Below are positions 27,804 to 36,919 of a stretch of DNA of 64,000 nucleotides, in pieces (positions within the stretch are counted from its first letter, which is position 1; the number at the start of each line of letters is the position of its first letter). The stretch covers positions 2,666,001 to 2,730,000 of the forward strand of contig NZ_JACHMJ010000001.1 of the NCBI RefSeq assembly GCF_014204935.1, in the 5' to 3' direction. Under the pieces are notes generated by a model. The model saw only the letters and a program-made list of their open reading frames with translations. It did not search any database and was not told the DNA's origin. The position numbers and the translations under genes are program-made. This DNA comes from Conyzicola lurida. GTDB lineage: Bacteria > Actinomycetota > Actinomycetes > Actinomycetales > Microbacteriaceae.

Positions 27804-28559
27804 CTAAGCGGAGAGGAGGGGAAGGAGCGGGATCGACAGCAGGCCGGCGAGAACACCGCCGACGATGGGGCCGGCGATCGGCACCCAGCTGTAGGACCAG
27901 TCGCTGGTGCCCTTGCCCTTGATCGGGAGGACGGCGTGCGCGAGGCGCGGGCCGAGGTCACGGGCAGGGTTGATGGCGTAGCCCGTGGGGCCGCCGAGCG
28001 ACGCACCGATGCCGACGACGAGCAGCGCGACGGGGAGTGCGCCGAGGGCTGCGAGGCCGGCGGGGGTGCTGGCGTCGGCGTCTCCGACGCGACCGAAGCC
28101 GATGACCACGAACACCAGCACGAAGGTACCGATGACCTCGGTGATGAAGTTCCAGCCGTAGCTACGGATGGCGGGGCCCGTGGCGAAGATACCGAGTTTG
28201 ATACCGGCATCCGGCTCCTCGTCGAAGTGCTTCTTGTACGCCAGGTAGGCGAGAACGGCACCGAGGAATGCACCGATCAGCTGCGCGACGATGTAGATCA
28301 CCACGTCGAGCGCCGACAGGTCGGCTCCGCTCGCCAGGAGGCCGAGGGTGACGGCCGGGTTGAGGTGGGCGCCGGAGGAGTACGACGCGGTCACTGCGGC
28401 GAAGACCGCGAGGCCCCAACCGAAGTTGATCATGAGCGTGCCGCCGCCGAGGCCCTTGGACTTGGTGAGCAGAACGTTCGCGACGACGCCGCAACCGAGC
28501 AGCGTCAGGAGAGCCGTGCCCACTGTTTCCGAGAGGAAGATTAAACCGAGATTGTCCAC
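27804..28559 (-). CDS. glpF: Glycerol uptake facilitator (aquaglyceroporin)
   Basis: This 251-residue MIP-family channel has six spans and two pore half-helices. The NPA boxes are visible as SGAHLNPAVTLG and YAINPARDLGPR; the Asp after the second box (NPARD) marks glycerol facilitators rather than water-only aquaporins. It lets glycerol enter by diffusion for trapping by GlpK. It lies 38 bp downstream of glpD. Confidence 0.95.
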   Translation of the reverse strand: MDNLGLIFLSETVGTALLTLLGCGVVANVLLTKSKGLGGGTLMINFGWGLAVFAAVTASYSSGAHLNPAVTLGLLASGADLSALDVVIYIVAQLIGAFLGAVLAYLAYKKHFDEEPDAGIKLGIFATGPAIRSYGWNFITEVIGTFVLVFVVIGFGRVGDADASTPAGLAALGALPVALLVVGIGASLGGPTGYAINPARDLGPRLAHAVLPIKGKGTSDWSYSWVPIAGPIVGGVLAGLLSIPLLPLLSA

Positions 28560-28597
28560 GTTGACCTTTCTGGTGAGTACCTACGCCGTGACTCCGC

Positions 28598-30334
28598 TTA
28601 GTTCGAGACGCTCACCGCGTGCGCGATGTGCACGTTGTGGGAATCTGCGAGCAGTGCCACCGTCTGACGGATTTCGTCAGCCTGGCGTTCTTGCGTCCAG
28701 CCGAGAACGCCGGCGGCGATCTCGACGAGTTCTTCGAGCAACTCCACCGTAATATCACCGGTGAATGCAAGGTTCGTACGACGCAGCAGAAGATCGCTCA
28801 TGTGTACGACCGATTCCGTCGCGACGATGTGTTCGACCTCGAGGAGGCTGAACTCGGTGGAGTTACGAAGGGGAGCATCCTCCCCTGAATCGATCGCGTC
28901 AAGCACCTCGACAGCACGTGTTCCGTAGCGGTCGAACAGCTGGGCGGCGCGCGCCTTGCCGACGAAGCCGGAGTGGGCGGTGATCCAGTTGTCGCGGGCC
29001 TCGTCGGTGCGCGGGTAGCCGCGGCCTCCGCCGATCTCGAGGTTCTTGGTGTCGACGGTGCGCTTCGATCCGAGCAGCGCGAGCACGTCGGTGCTGATGT
29101 GCTCGGCGAGGGCGCGGAAAGTGGTCCACTTGCCGCCGACGAGGCTGAGCAGGTCGGCACGGCCGAGCTTTCCGGCGACGATGCGGTAGTCGCGCGACAC
29201 GAAGCCGGGCTGCATGTCGTCGTGGCGGGGCAGCGGGCGCACGCCGGAGAAGCTGTAGACGATCTGGTCGCGGCTCACGGGGATGCTCGGGAAGACGTTC
29301 GCGACGAGGTCGAAGAAGTAGTCGATCTCTTCGTCAGTGCAGACGGCGGGCTCGCGGATGTCGGCCTCGAGGTCGGTGGTACCGACCATGACCTTGCCGT
29401 TGAGCGGGTAGATGAGCACGATGCGCCCGTCCTTGTGCTCGAAGAACATCTCGCGGCCGGCGCAGGCTTCGAGCAGCGCCGGGTTGTCGAGCACGATGTG
29501 CGAGCCCTTGGTGCCGCCCATGTACGCGGTCTCGTCGCCGAGAGCCTCGTTGGTGAGGTCGGTCCACGGCCCGGAGGCGTTGACGACCACGTCGGCGTCG
29601 ATGGTGAACTCGCGGCCGGTGGTCATGTCGCGCAGCAGCACGCCCTCGGCGGTCGATCCGACCGCCTCGACGTAGTTGCTGCTGCGGGCGTTGTCGCCCG
29701 CAGCGAGGCCGTCGCGCAGCACGTCGAGCGCGAGGCGCTCGGGCTCGTGCACGGAGGCGTCGAAGTAGGTGGCCGTGTACTTGACGCCGGGGTTCAGCGA
29801 CGGCAGCGCCTTCAGCGCCTTCTTACGACCGACGAAGGTGTGACGGGGAACAGAGCCGCCGTCGCGCGAGAAGGAGTCGTACAGCACGAGGCCGACCTTG
29901 ATCAGCAGCGCACCGCGCTCCTTGGGGGCGCCCGACTTGTGGGTGAGGAACCGGAGAGGGGCAGAGAGGATGCCGCTGAAGGTCGAGTAGATCGGGATGG
30001 TGGTCTGCAGCGGCTTCACGTAGTGCGGCGCGATGCGCAGCAGGCCGTTGCGCTCCGTGACCGACTCGCGGACGAGGCGGAACTCGCCGTTCTCGAGGTA
30101 GCGCACGCCACCGTGGATCATGTGGGATGACGCGGCCGACGCACCCGAGCAGTAGTCGCTGCGCTCGACGAGCACGACGTCGACGCCCTGCAGGGCGAGG
30201 TCGCGGAAGGTCGCGATTCCGTTGATACCGCCGCCGATCACCAGGACCTGGGCCTTCGGTCGCTCGATAAGCGCGGCCACTTCGTGACGGAGATCGCCCG
30301 TCGGCATCGACTCTGAAGACTTCACTGGGTGCAT
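28598..30334 (-). CDS. glpD: Glycerol-3-phosphate dehydrogenase (FAD, aerobic type)
   Basis: This roughly 578-residue membrane-associated flavoenzyme oxidises glycerol-3-phosphate to dihydroxyacetone phosphate and feeds quinones. The FAD motif VIGGGINGIATFRDLALQG is near residue 30, with DYCSGASAASSHMIHGGVRYLE and the KWTTFRALAEH segment in the C-terminal part. The start is uncertain: I chose ATG 30334, but the frame is open 84 bp further upstream and a GTG lies 9 bp upstream. It heads the glp operon and is divergent from a SorC-type regulator. Confidence 0.93.
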   Translation of the reverse strand: MHPVKSSESMPTGDLRHEVAALIERPKAQVLVIGGGINGIATFRDLALQGVDVVLVERSDYCSGASAASSHMIHGGVRYLENGEFRLVRESVTERNGLLRIAPHYVKPLQTTIPIYSTFSGILSAPLRFLTHKSGAPKERGALLIKVGLVLYDSFSRDGGSVPRHTFVGRKKALKALPSLNPGVKYTATYFDASVHEPERLALDVLRDGLAAGDNARSSNYVEAVGSTAEGVLLRDMTTGREFTIDADVVVNASGPWTDLTNEALGDETAYMGGTKGSHIVLDNPALLEACAGREMFFEHKDGRIVLIYPLNGKVMVGTTDLEADIREPAVCTDEEIDYFFDLVANVFPSIPVSRDQIVYSFSGVRPLPRHDDMQPGFVSRDYRIVAGKLGRADLLSLVGGKWTTFRALAEHISTDVLALLGSKRTVDTKNLEIGGGRGYPRTDEARDNWITAHSGFVGKARAAQLFDRYGTRAVEVLDAIDSGEDAPLRNSTEFSLLEVEHIVATESVVHMSDLLLRRTNLAFTGDITVELLEELVEIAAGVLGWTQERQADEIRQTVALLADSHNVHIAHAVSVSN

Positions 30335-30464
30335 CGCTTTCACGTTCTCGAGCGTTCTTAAGGCCGGACCGCGATGAACGTCGCAGTTCGGATCGGGGCA
30401 CGAATGCGCCCGATGCATCCATACTGGGAGCGGAGCAACGGATCGACAAGGAGCGTGAACAAAC

Positions 30465-31484
30465 GTGCAGGCTGCCGACTGGCAAACAAACGGTGAACCG
30501 GCGACGCCGGAGAAGTCCCGCGAAGCCCTGCGCGCTGCCCAGCTGTACTACCTCCAAGACCTCACGATGGATGCCATCGCGAGCGAGCTGCGCACCTCGC
30601 GATCCTCGGTATCCCGCCTGTTGAGCTACGCCCGGCAGCACGGGCTGGTGGAGATCCGGGTGGTCTCGCCACTCGACAAACTGTCGGTGCTGCAGCACGA
30701 CATCGCCGAGCGGTTCCGGGTCAACGCACACGTCGTGCCGGTGCCCGAGGCGACCAGCGACATCGACCGGCTCGAACGCGTAGCGATCAGCGCTGCACGG
30801 ATTCTCACCCCGTTCTTCGATTCCAACATGATTCTCGGGGTCGCATGGGGCGCCACGATCAACGCGGTCAGCCGCCACCTCCCCCGCAAAGAGACGCACA
30901 ACTCGCGCATCGTGCAGCTCAACGGCGCCGGCAACACGTCGACGACCGGCATCGACTATGCGAGCGAGATCCTGCGCCGCTTCGGCAAGGCGTTCGACGC
31001 CCCCGTGCAGCAGTTCCCTGTGCCCGCGTTCTTCGACGACCCGCGCACCAAAGAAGCGATGTGGCGCGAACGCACCACCAAGCGCGTGCTCGCCATCCAA
31101 CAGCGCATGGATATCGCCCTCTTCGGCGTGGGTTCCCCCTTCTCCGAGGTGCCCAGCCACGTCTACGCCGGCGGCTACCTCGACGAGGCCGACTACGCGA
31201 TCCTCGACGCGAGCCACGTCGTCGGCGACATCGCCACCGTCTTCTACCGCATCGACGGAAGCTCGGACGGCATCCCGCTCAACGACCGTTCGACGGGCCC
31301 CGACCCCGCCGTGATGCACGCGGTCGCCCGCCGCATCTGCGTCGTTTCCGGTTCGTCGAAGATCACCGCGCTGCGGGGCGCCCTCGCCGCGGGCATGATC
31401 ACCGACCTCGTCATCGACGAGCCCGCCGCCCGCGCGCTGCTCACCGCCGACACCGCCGAGCGTCTCAGAACGTCACGGGAATAA
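30465..31484 (+). CDS. SorC/DeoR-type sugar-binding transcriptional regulator
   Basis: This 339-residue regulator has an N-terminal helix-turn-helix (about 25-60, LYYLQDLTMDAIASELRTSRSSVSRLL). The large C-terminal SorC effector domain contains LGVAWGATINAVSRHLP, GVGSPFSEVPSHVYAGGYL and a final VSGSSKITALRGALAAGMITDLVIDE. Such domains bind phosphorylated sugars; the divergent glpDFK operon makes glycerol-3-phosphate or dihydroxyacetone phosphate a plausible effector. The GTG start has AAGGAG 11 nt upstream. The shared 130-bp intergenic region should hold its operator. Confidence 0.88.
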   Translation: MQAADWQTNGEPATPEKSREALRAAQLYYLQDLTMDAIASELRTSRSSVSRLLSYARQHGLVEIRVVSPLDKLSVLQHDIAERFRVNAHVVPVPEATSDIDRLERVAISAARILTPFFDSNMILGVAWGATINAVSRHLPRKETHNSRIVQLNGAGNTSTTGIDYASEILRRFGKAFDAPVQQFPVPAFFDDPRTKEAMWRERTTKRVLAIQQRMDIALFGVGSPFSEVPSHVYAGGYLDEADYAILDASHVVGDIATVFYRIDGSSDGIPLNDRSTGPDPAVMHAVARRICVVSGSSKITALRGALAAGMITDLVIDEPAARALLTADTAERLRTSRE

Positions 31485-31530
31485 CCCCCTCGGGACCCGA
31501 GTTGTACACTCGTAGCAACAAGCAGTAAAC

Positions 31531-31679
31531 GTGCTCCGGGGTCGGTGAAAGTCCGAACCGGCGGTGATAGTCCGCGACCCGCACTCCCGATTCGCTCGGG
31601 TGGACGGTTGACCTGGTGGAATTCCGGGACCGACGGTAATGAGATCGAGAGGTCTCTCAGTCCGGATAGGAGGAAGCAC
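31531..31679 (+). promoter_or_regulatory. FMN riboswitch (RFN element)
   Basis: The conserved RFN blocks are present in order: closing stem GTGCT/AGCAC, GGGTCGGTGAAAGTCCGAAC, GGCGGTGATAGTCCGCGACC, the variable hairpin, GGTTGACCTGGTG, CCGACGGTAATGA and AGTCCGGATAGGAGGAAGCAC. It lies 80 bp upstream of ribD. A small hairpin TCTTC/GAAGA (31733-31746) sits just before the ribosome-binding TGAGGA, which suggests translational control. FMN binding is expected to reduce expression of ribD-ribE-ribBA-ribH. Confidence 0.97.
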
Positions 31680-31759
31680 GGGCGACGTGGGCAGCCACGC
31701 GCCGGTCGACTCGACCCATAACCCGGAGTCCGTCTTCTGACGAAGATTGAGGACACCGG

Positions 31760-32794
31760 ATGACCCAGCCAGGCGAGTACGACGCGTCGATGCGTCACGC
31801 GCTCTCCCTCGCCGCCCACGGGCCCGTCACCGGCGGCAATCCCCAGGTGGGCTGTGTGCTGGTGGATGACGCGGGCCGCATCGTCGCGGAGGGCTGGCAC
31901 CGCGGCGCGGGCACCCCGCACGCCGAGATCGACGCCCTCTCCAAGGTCGAGGATGCCACGGGGCTCACCGCCGTCGTCACCCTCGAGCCCTGCAACCACA
32001 CGGGCCGGACGGGGCCGTGCTCCGTCGCCCTCCTCGAGGCGGGCGTGGCCCGTGTCGTCTACGCGGTCTCCGACCCCGGCGCACACTCCTCGGGCGGCGC
32101 CTCCACGCTCCGCGCCGCGGGCATCCCCGTCGAAGGCGGCGTGCTCGCCGCCGAGGTCGAGGAGTTCATCGAGCCATGGCTCACCGCCGCCCGTCTCGGC
32201 CGGCCGTGGGTCACCGTCAAGTGGGCGTCGAGCCTCGACGGCCGCGCGGCCGCGGCCGACGGCACAAGCCAGTGGATCACCGGCACCGCGGCACGTCAGC
32301 GCGTGCACGAACAGCGCGCGCAGAGCGACGCGATCCTCGTGGGCACCGGTACCGTGCTCGCCGACGACCCCTCGCTCACGGCGCGCGGCGACGGCGGCGA
32401 GCTGCTGGCGCACCAGCCCGTGCCCGTCGTGGTCGGCGAACGGGACGTGCCGGCGGGCGCGAAACTGCGCAGCCACCCGGCGGGTCTGATCGAGACGCAC
32501 TCCCGGGACCTGTCGCTCGTGCTGGAGGGGCTGTTCGGCCGCGGCATCCGCCGTGTCTTCGTCGAAGGCGGCCCCGCACTGGCGAGCGCGGTCATCGAGG
32601 CCGGACTCGTCGACGAATACCTCGTCTACCTGGCGCCGACGCTGCTCGGCGGCGCGCGCACCGCCGTCGGCGACATCGGCGTCGGCACCATCGGCGACCA
32701 GCGCCGGCTGCGCATCACCGCCGTCGAGACGCTCGGCGAGGACATCCTCATTACCGCCCGGCCCCGCCGGGTTTCGACCCCCGAAGGGAACTAA
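31760..32794 (+). CDS. ribD: Bifunctional riboflavin deaminase/reductase
   Basis: This 344-residue enzyme performs the second and third steps of riboflavin synthesis. The N-terminal deaminase has the zinc site HAEIDAL (His54, Glu56) and EPCNHTGRTGPC (Cys78, Cys87). The reductase domain begins near residue 150 with PWVTVKWASSLDGRAA and includes VGTGTVLADDPSLTAR and VFVEGGPALASAVIEAG. It is the first gene of the operon, directly abutting ribE. Confidence 0.97.
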   Translation: MTQPGEYDASMRHALSLAAHGPVTGGNPQVGCVLVDDAGRIVAEGWHRGAGTPHAEIDALSKVEDATGLTAVVTLEPCNHTGRTGPCSVALLEAGVARVVYAVSDPGAHSSGGASTLRAAGIPVEGGVLAAEVEEFIEPWLTAARLGRPWVTVKWASSLDGRAAAADGTSQWITGTAARQRVHEQRAQSDAILVGTGTVLADDPSLTARGDGGELLAHQPVPVVVGERDVPAGAKLRSHPAGLIETHSRDLSLVLEGLFGRGIRRVFVEGGPALASAVIEAGLVDEYLVYLAPTLLGGARTAVGDIGVGTIGDQRRLRITAVETLGEDILITARPRRVSTPEGN

Positions 32795-33400
32795 GTGTTC
32801 ACCGGAATCATCGAAGAGCTCGGCGCGGTCACCGCATGGGAGCCCACCGCCGACGCCGCGCGCATTACCGTGCGCGCCCCGCTCGCCGCCTCCGACGCGT
32901 CGCACGGCGACTCGATCAGCGTGAGCGGCGTCTGCCTCACCGTCGTCGACCAGGGTGCCGACTGGTTCACCGCCGACGTCATGGCCGAGACCATCGCGAT
33001 GTCGACCCTCGGCGGCGTGGTCGTCGGCCAGCAGGTCAATCTCGAACGCGCCGCGCAGGTGGGCGACCGCCTCGGCGGCCACATCGTGCAGGGCCACATC
33101 GACGGTACGGCCACGGTGCTCTCGATCGAGAACGGCAGCGCCTGGCGCGTCGTGCGCTTTTCCCTGGCGCCGGATGTCGCGGCCCTCGTCGCCCGCAAGG
33201 GCTCGATCGCGGTCGACGGCGTCTCGCTCACCGTGAGCGCCGTCGGCGCCGACTGGTTCGAGGTGTCGCTGATCCCAGAGACCCTCACCGCCACCACCCT
33301 CGGCGCCCGCACCGTCGGCGAGAGCGTGAACATCGAGACCGACATCGTCGCCCGCCACGTCGAGCGCATGCTGCAGTTCAATGAAAGGACGCTCTCATGA
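32795..33400 (+). CDS. ribE: Riboflavin synthase, alpha chain
   Basis: This 201-residue enzyme dismutates two lumazines to riboflavin. It shows the expected internal repeat of two lumazine-binding barrels: MFTGIIEELG with GDSISVSGVCLTVVD, then GHIVQGHIDG with GSIAVDGVSLTVSAVG. The GTG start begins immediately after the ribD stop, with no spacer. Its stop overlaps the ribBA ATG. Confidence 0.96.
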   Translation: MFTGIIEELGAVTAWEPTADAARITVRAPLAASDASHGDSISVSGVCLTVVDQGADWFTADVMAETIAMSTLGGVVVGQQVNLERAAQVGDRLGGHIVQGHIDGTATVLSIENGSAWRVVRFSLAPDVAALVARKGSIAVDGVSLTVSAVGADWFEVSLIPETLTATTLGARTVGESVNIETDIVARHVERMLQFNERTLS

Positions 33401-34683
33401 GCCTCGCCGACATCCCCACCGCGCTCGACGCTCTGCGCGCCGGCCGCCCCATCATCGTCGTCGACAACGAGAGCCGCGAGAACGAGGGCGACGTCGTGCT
33501 CGCCGCCCAGTTCGCCAGCCAGGAGTGGCTCGCCTGGCTCGTGCGCAACTCGTCGGGGTTCATCTGCGCTCCGATGACCAACGAGATCGCCGACCGCCTC
33601 GAGCTGCCAGTGATGGTGCCCGAGAACGAAGACCCGCGCGGCACGAACTACACGGTCTCGGTCGACGCGGCCGACCGCCTCAGCACCGGCATCAGCGCCG
33701 CCGACCGCGCCCACACCCTGCGGGTGCTCGCCGACATCGAGTCGGTACCGTCGAGCCTGCACCGGCCGGGCCACATCCTCCCGCTGCGCGCGGTCGAGGG
33801 CGGCGTACGCGAGCGCGACGGCCACACCGAGGCGACGATCGACCTGCTCAAGCTCGCCGGGCTCGTACCCGTCGGCGCGATCTCCGAGATCGTGGCCGAG
33901 GACGGCGAGATGATGCGCCTGCCCGGCCTGATCGAACTCGGCGAGCGCGAGGGGGTGCCGGTGATCACGATCGAAGCACTCATCGCGTACCTCGACGAGA
34001 CGCACCACGACGAGCCCGTGCCCGTCGCCGTGGCCATCCCCGAGACGTCGCGCGTGCTGTTCGAGGTGGAGACCACCGTGCCCACGACGCACGGGGCGTT
34101 CCGCTTCCGCGCCTACCGCGACCGCATGACCGGCTACGACCACCTCGCGATCATCGCCGGCGAACCGGAGAACGGAGCGCTCGTGCGCGTGCACTCCGAG
34201 TGCCTCACCGGCGAGGTCTTCGGCTCGCTCAAGTGCGAGTGCGGCCCACAACTCGACGCGGCGCTCGAGGCGATCCAGGCCAAGGGCGGCATCGTCATCT
34301 ACATGCGCGGCCACGAGGGACGCGGCATCGGCCTGATCAACAAGCTCAAGGCCTACCGCCTGCAGGAGGACGGCCTCGACACCCTCGAGGCGAACCTCGC
34401 GCTCGGCTTCCCGGCCGACGGTCGCGACTACGGCGCTGCCGTGGCGATCCTCGAAGACCTCGGCATTTCCGAGGTGCGGGTCATCACCAACAACCCCGAC
34501 AAGCTCAAGCAGCTGGGCGAACGCGGTATCACCGTGGTCGAGCAGGTGCCGCTCGTCGTGGGCGTCGGCAGTTACAACGAGGGCTACCTCAACGCAAAGC
34601 GTGACCGGATGGGTCACATCCTCCCCAGTACAGCGGTTCTCGACGAGGCAGTCCTCGCGGGCAAGAAAGGCATCACGATATGA
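33397..34683 (+). CDS. ribBA: DHBP synthase / GTP cyclohydrolase II fusion
   Basis: This 428-residue bifunctional enzyme supplies both riboflavin precursors. The N-terminal DHBP synthase half has ESRENEGDVVLAAQ and DPRGTNYTVSVDAADR. The C-terminal GTP cyclohydrolase II half begins near residue 205 and has the zinc cysteines in HSECLTGEVFGSLKCECG and the catalytic EGRGIGLINKLKAY. The C-terminal tail after the cyclohydrolase is about 25 residues. The start overlaps the ribE stop and the stop overlaps the ribH start. Confidence 0.97.
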   Translation: MSLADIPTALDALRAGRPIIVVDNESRENEGDVVLAAQFASQEWLAWLVRNSSGFICAPMTNEIADRLELPVMVPENEDPRGTNYTVSVDAADRLSTGISAADRAHTLRVLADIESVPSSLHRPGHILPLRAVEGGVRERDGHTEATIDLLKLAGLVPVGAISEIVAEDGEMMRLPGLIELGEREGVPVITIEALIAYLDETHHDEPVPVAVAIPETSRVLFEVETTVPTTHGAFRFRAYRDRMTGYDHLAIIAGEPENGALVRVHSECLTGEVFGSLKCECGPQLDAALEAIQAKGGIVIYMRGHEGRGIGLINKLKAYRLQEDGLDTLEANLALGFPADGRDYGAAVAILEDLGISEVRVITNNPDKLKQLGERGITVVEQVPLVVGVGSYNEGYLNAKRDRMGHILPSTAVLDEAVLAGKKGITI

Positions 34684-35150
34684 GCGGCGACGGCTCCCCC
34701 GAGATCAGCACCGACGGAACCGGCCTCAAGGTCACGATCGTCTCCGGCCAGTGGCACACCCAGATCGCCGACGGCCTGCTCGCCGGCGCGCGCCGGGTGC
34801 TCGACGCCTCGGGCGCGGAGGTGACCGTGATCCGCGTGCCCGGCAGCTTCGAGCTGCCCGTCGTCACGCGTGCGGCGCTCGACGCGGGCGCCGACGCGGT
34901 GGTGGCCCTCGGCGTCATCATCCGTGGCGGTACCCCGCATTTCGAATACGTGTCGGATGCCGCGACCAGCGGCCTCACGCAGGCGTCGCTGTTGACCGGC
35001 AAGCCCGTGGGCTTCGGACTCCTCACCCTCGACGACGAGCAGCAGGGCATCGACCGTGCCGGGCTCGAGAACTCGAAGGAAGACAAGGGCGCCGAGGCAG
35101 CGGAGGCCGCGCTGGCGACGGCGGCGATCCTGCGCGACATCCGGGCCTGA
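34680..35150 (+). CDS. ribH: Lumazine synthase (riboflavin synthase beta chain)
   Basis: This 156-residue enzyme condenses dihydroxybutanone phosphate with the pyrimidine from RibD. Motifs are VPGSFELPVVTRAA and ALGVIIRGGTPHFEYV, the latter with the catalytic histidine, followed by PVGFGLLTLDDEQQGIDRAG. It is probably an icosahedral or pentameric assembly. It is the last gene of the FMN-controlled operon, followed by a palindromic repeat shared with the convergent exporter operon. Confidence 0.97.
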   Translation: MSGDGSPEISTDGTGLKVTIVSGQWHTQIADGLLAGARRVLDASGAEVTVIRVPGSFELPVVTRAALDAGADAVVALGVIIRGGTPHFEYVSDAATSGLTQASLLTGKPVGFGLLTLDDEQQGIDRAGLENSKEDKGAEAAEAALATAAILRDIRA

Positions 35151-35159
35151 CCGATCGGT

Positions 35160-35213
35160 GGTCGAGCCTGTCGAAACCGGCCTCGCGAGACGGGTTGCGA
35201 CGGGCTCAACCCG
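35160..35213. repeat. Dispersed palindromic repeat, copy 2
   Basis: GGTCGAGCCTGTCGAAACCG (35160-35179) and the diverged arm CGGGTTGCGACGGGCTCAAC (35191-35210) lie between the convergent ribH and ABC-2 permease genes, where they may act as a two-way terminator. Confidence 0.8.
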
Positions 35214-35222
35214 CCGGGGCGG

Positions 35223-36056
35223 TCAGTCGAGGAACAGCGCTCGCAGGCGCTTCGTCGTGAAGATCAGGCCGACGGCGATCATCACCACGTAGTACAGCAC
35301 GTGCCCGAGCATCGCGACGCTGAGCGCCCCGGTCGTCAGACCGCGCACGAGTTCGACCCCGTGCCAGAGCGGCAGCGCCTGCACGACCCACTGCACCGGC
35401 TCGGGGTACACCGTGATCGGGTAGAACGTCGCCGAGAACAGGAACATCGGCAGCAGCACGAAGTTCACCCAGTCCATCTGCTGGAACGTCTTCATGTACG
35501 AGGTCACGGCCATGCCGAAGCTCGCGAAGCCGAAGGCGATGAGCAGCACGGCCGGCAGGGCGAGCAGCGCGGTCCACGACAGGTTGAGCCCGAGCACCTG
35601 CATGACGGCCATAAACCCCACCGCGTAGAGCGCCCCGCGCAGCAGCGCCAGGAAGATCTCGCCGAGCGCCACGTCGAGCGGGCCGAGCGACGTGCTCAGC
35701 ATGCCCTCGTAGATCTTCGCGTAGTTCATCTTGAAGAAGACGTTCCAGGTCGAGTCGTACACGGCGCCGTTCATCGCCGAGACGGCGAGCAGGGCGGGCG
35801 CGATGAACGCCGCGTACGGCACCTCCTGCCCGGTCGTGGTGGAGACGGTGCCGACGAGGGCCCCGAGGCCGAGCCCCATCGACAGCAGGTAGAAGACCGG
35901 CTCGAAGAACCCGCTGAGCACCACCCAGTAGTTGGAACTCTTCGTCGCCAGAAAGCCGCGGCTGATGACGGCGCGTGAATTGCCGGCGTAGAGCGCGCGT
36001 AGCCGCGAGCCCGTGGCGGGCGCGACGAAGACGGGCGCGCTGGGAGTCGTCGTCAT
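35223..36056 (-). CDS. ABC-2 type exporter, permease 2
   Basis: This 277-residue protein has about six spans. It shows the NodJ/DrrB-like segments YEGMLSTSLGPLDVALGE and LLPMFLFSATFYPITVYPEPVQWVVQALPLWHGVELVRG. ATG 36056 overlaps the stop of the first permease by four bases. With the sister permease and the DrrA-like ATPase it forms an export system; the cargo (drug, polysaccharide or lipid) is unknown. Confidence 0.9.
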   Translation of the reverse strand: MTTTPSAPVFVAPATGSRLRALYAGNSRAVISRGFLATKSSNYWVVLSGFFEPVFYLLSMGLGLGALVGTVSTTTGQEVPYAAFIAPALLAVSAMNGAVYDSTWNVFFKMNYAKIYEGMLSTSLGPLDVALGEIFLALLRGALYAVGFMAVMQVLGLNLSWTALLALPAVLLIAFGFASFGMAVTSYMKTFQQMDWVNFVLLPMFLFSATFYPITVYPEPVQWVVQALPLWHGVELVRGLTTGALSVAMLGHVLYYVVMIAVGLIFTTKRLRALFLD

Positions 36057-36919
36057 TTGTCGAGCCGCCTCGTGACGATGACCTGGCACACGCGCCATCC
36101 CGCCACCGTGATCAGCACGAGATACACGACGTGCACGGCGGTGAGCCAGAGTGGCTCCTCCAGACCGTAGGCCAGCACGCGCCCGAGTTCGGTGCCGTGC
36201 CAGAGCGGCGAGATCCAGCCGATCCACTGCAGGTAGAGCGGCAGCTGGGCGAGCGGGAAGAACGTGCCGGAGAACAGGAACATCGGCGTGATGATGAAGC
36301 GCATGATGATGGCCATCTGGCCTTTGTCTTCCTGCACGGTCGAGGTGTAGGCCATGATGAGCACCCCGACGGCGACGCCGGTGAGAGTTGCCGTGAGGAT
36401 GCCGGCGGCCCCGAGTATCGACGGCACGGCCCCGAAGAGCACCATGACGCCGAAGTAGATGACACAGGTCACGACCATGCGGATGACCACGGCGATGATC
36501 GTGCCGTTGGCGATCTGCGCCGAGGAGACCGGTGCCGAGCGCATCGACGAGAAGACGGGGTTCCACTTGAACGACGCGAGCACCGGGTAGGTGAACTCCT
36601 CGGCCGAGACGGTGACGGCGGCAGTCGCCAGCAGGGCGGGCGCCACGAACGTGAGGTAGCCGACCTGCGCGCCGGCGCCGCTGTCGATGCTGGCGTCGAC
36701 GAGACTCGCGAGCCCGACACCGAGGGCGAAGAGGTAGACGAGCGGGTTGCCGATGCTGGTGGCGACGATCGTCTGCGCGAAGGCGCGCATGCCGACCAGG
36801 CGGTGTTCGGCGACGTACCAGGAGCCGTAGCGTCGGGGGCGGATCGAACTTGTCGAAACCCTGCTGTTCGCACCCGGCGCTGTGGGCCGCGACAGGCTCG
36901 ACCCGCTGGTGGTACTCAT
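36053..36919 (-). CDS. ABC-2 type exporter, permease 1, start invaded by a repeat
   Basis: This protein is 288 residues if started at the ATG that overlaps the ATPase stop (36916-36919). The core from about residue 30 (RRYGSWYVAEHRLVGMRAFAQTIVATSIGNPLVYLFALG) and the YLQWIGWISPLWHGTELGR tail are typical of the ABC-2 family and parallel the second permease. Residues about 5-26 (SerGlySerSerLeuSerArg onward) are encoded by a copy of the dispersed palindromic repeat. Either the repeat was captured in frame or the true start lies downstream. Confidence 0.85.
   Translation of the reverse strand: MSTTSGSSLSRPTAPGANSRVSTSSIRPRRYGSWYVAEHRLVGMRAFAQTIVATSIGNPLVYLFALGVGLASLVDASIDSGAGAQVGYLTFVAPALLATAAVTVSAEEFTYPVLASFKWNPVFSSMRSAPVSSAQIANGTIIAVVIRMVVTCVIYFGVMVLFGAVPSILGAAGILTATLTGVAVGVLIMAYTSTVQEDKGQMAIIMRFIITPMFLFSGTFFPLAQLPLYLQWIGWISPLWHGTELGRVLAYGLEEPLWLTAVHVVYLVLITVAGWRVCQVIVTRRLDK
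36841..36905. repeat. Dispersed palindromic repeat, copy 3 (inside a gene start)
   Basis: GGATCGAACTTGTCGAAACC (36841-36860) faces GGGCCGCGACAGGCTCGACC (36884-36903). The element lies within the 5' coding end of permease 1. Confidence 0.75.

Noticed and set aside
31680-31759. Intrinsic terminator as the FMN riboswitch output
   Set aside because: Only short stems occur and no T-run follows, so transcriptional termination is less likely than control of the ribosome-binding site.
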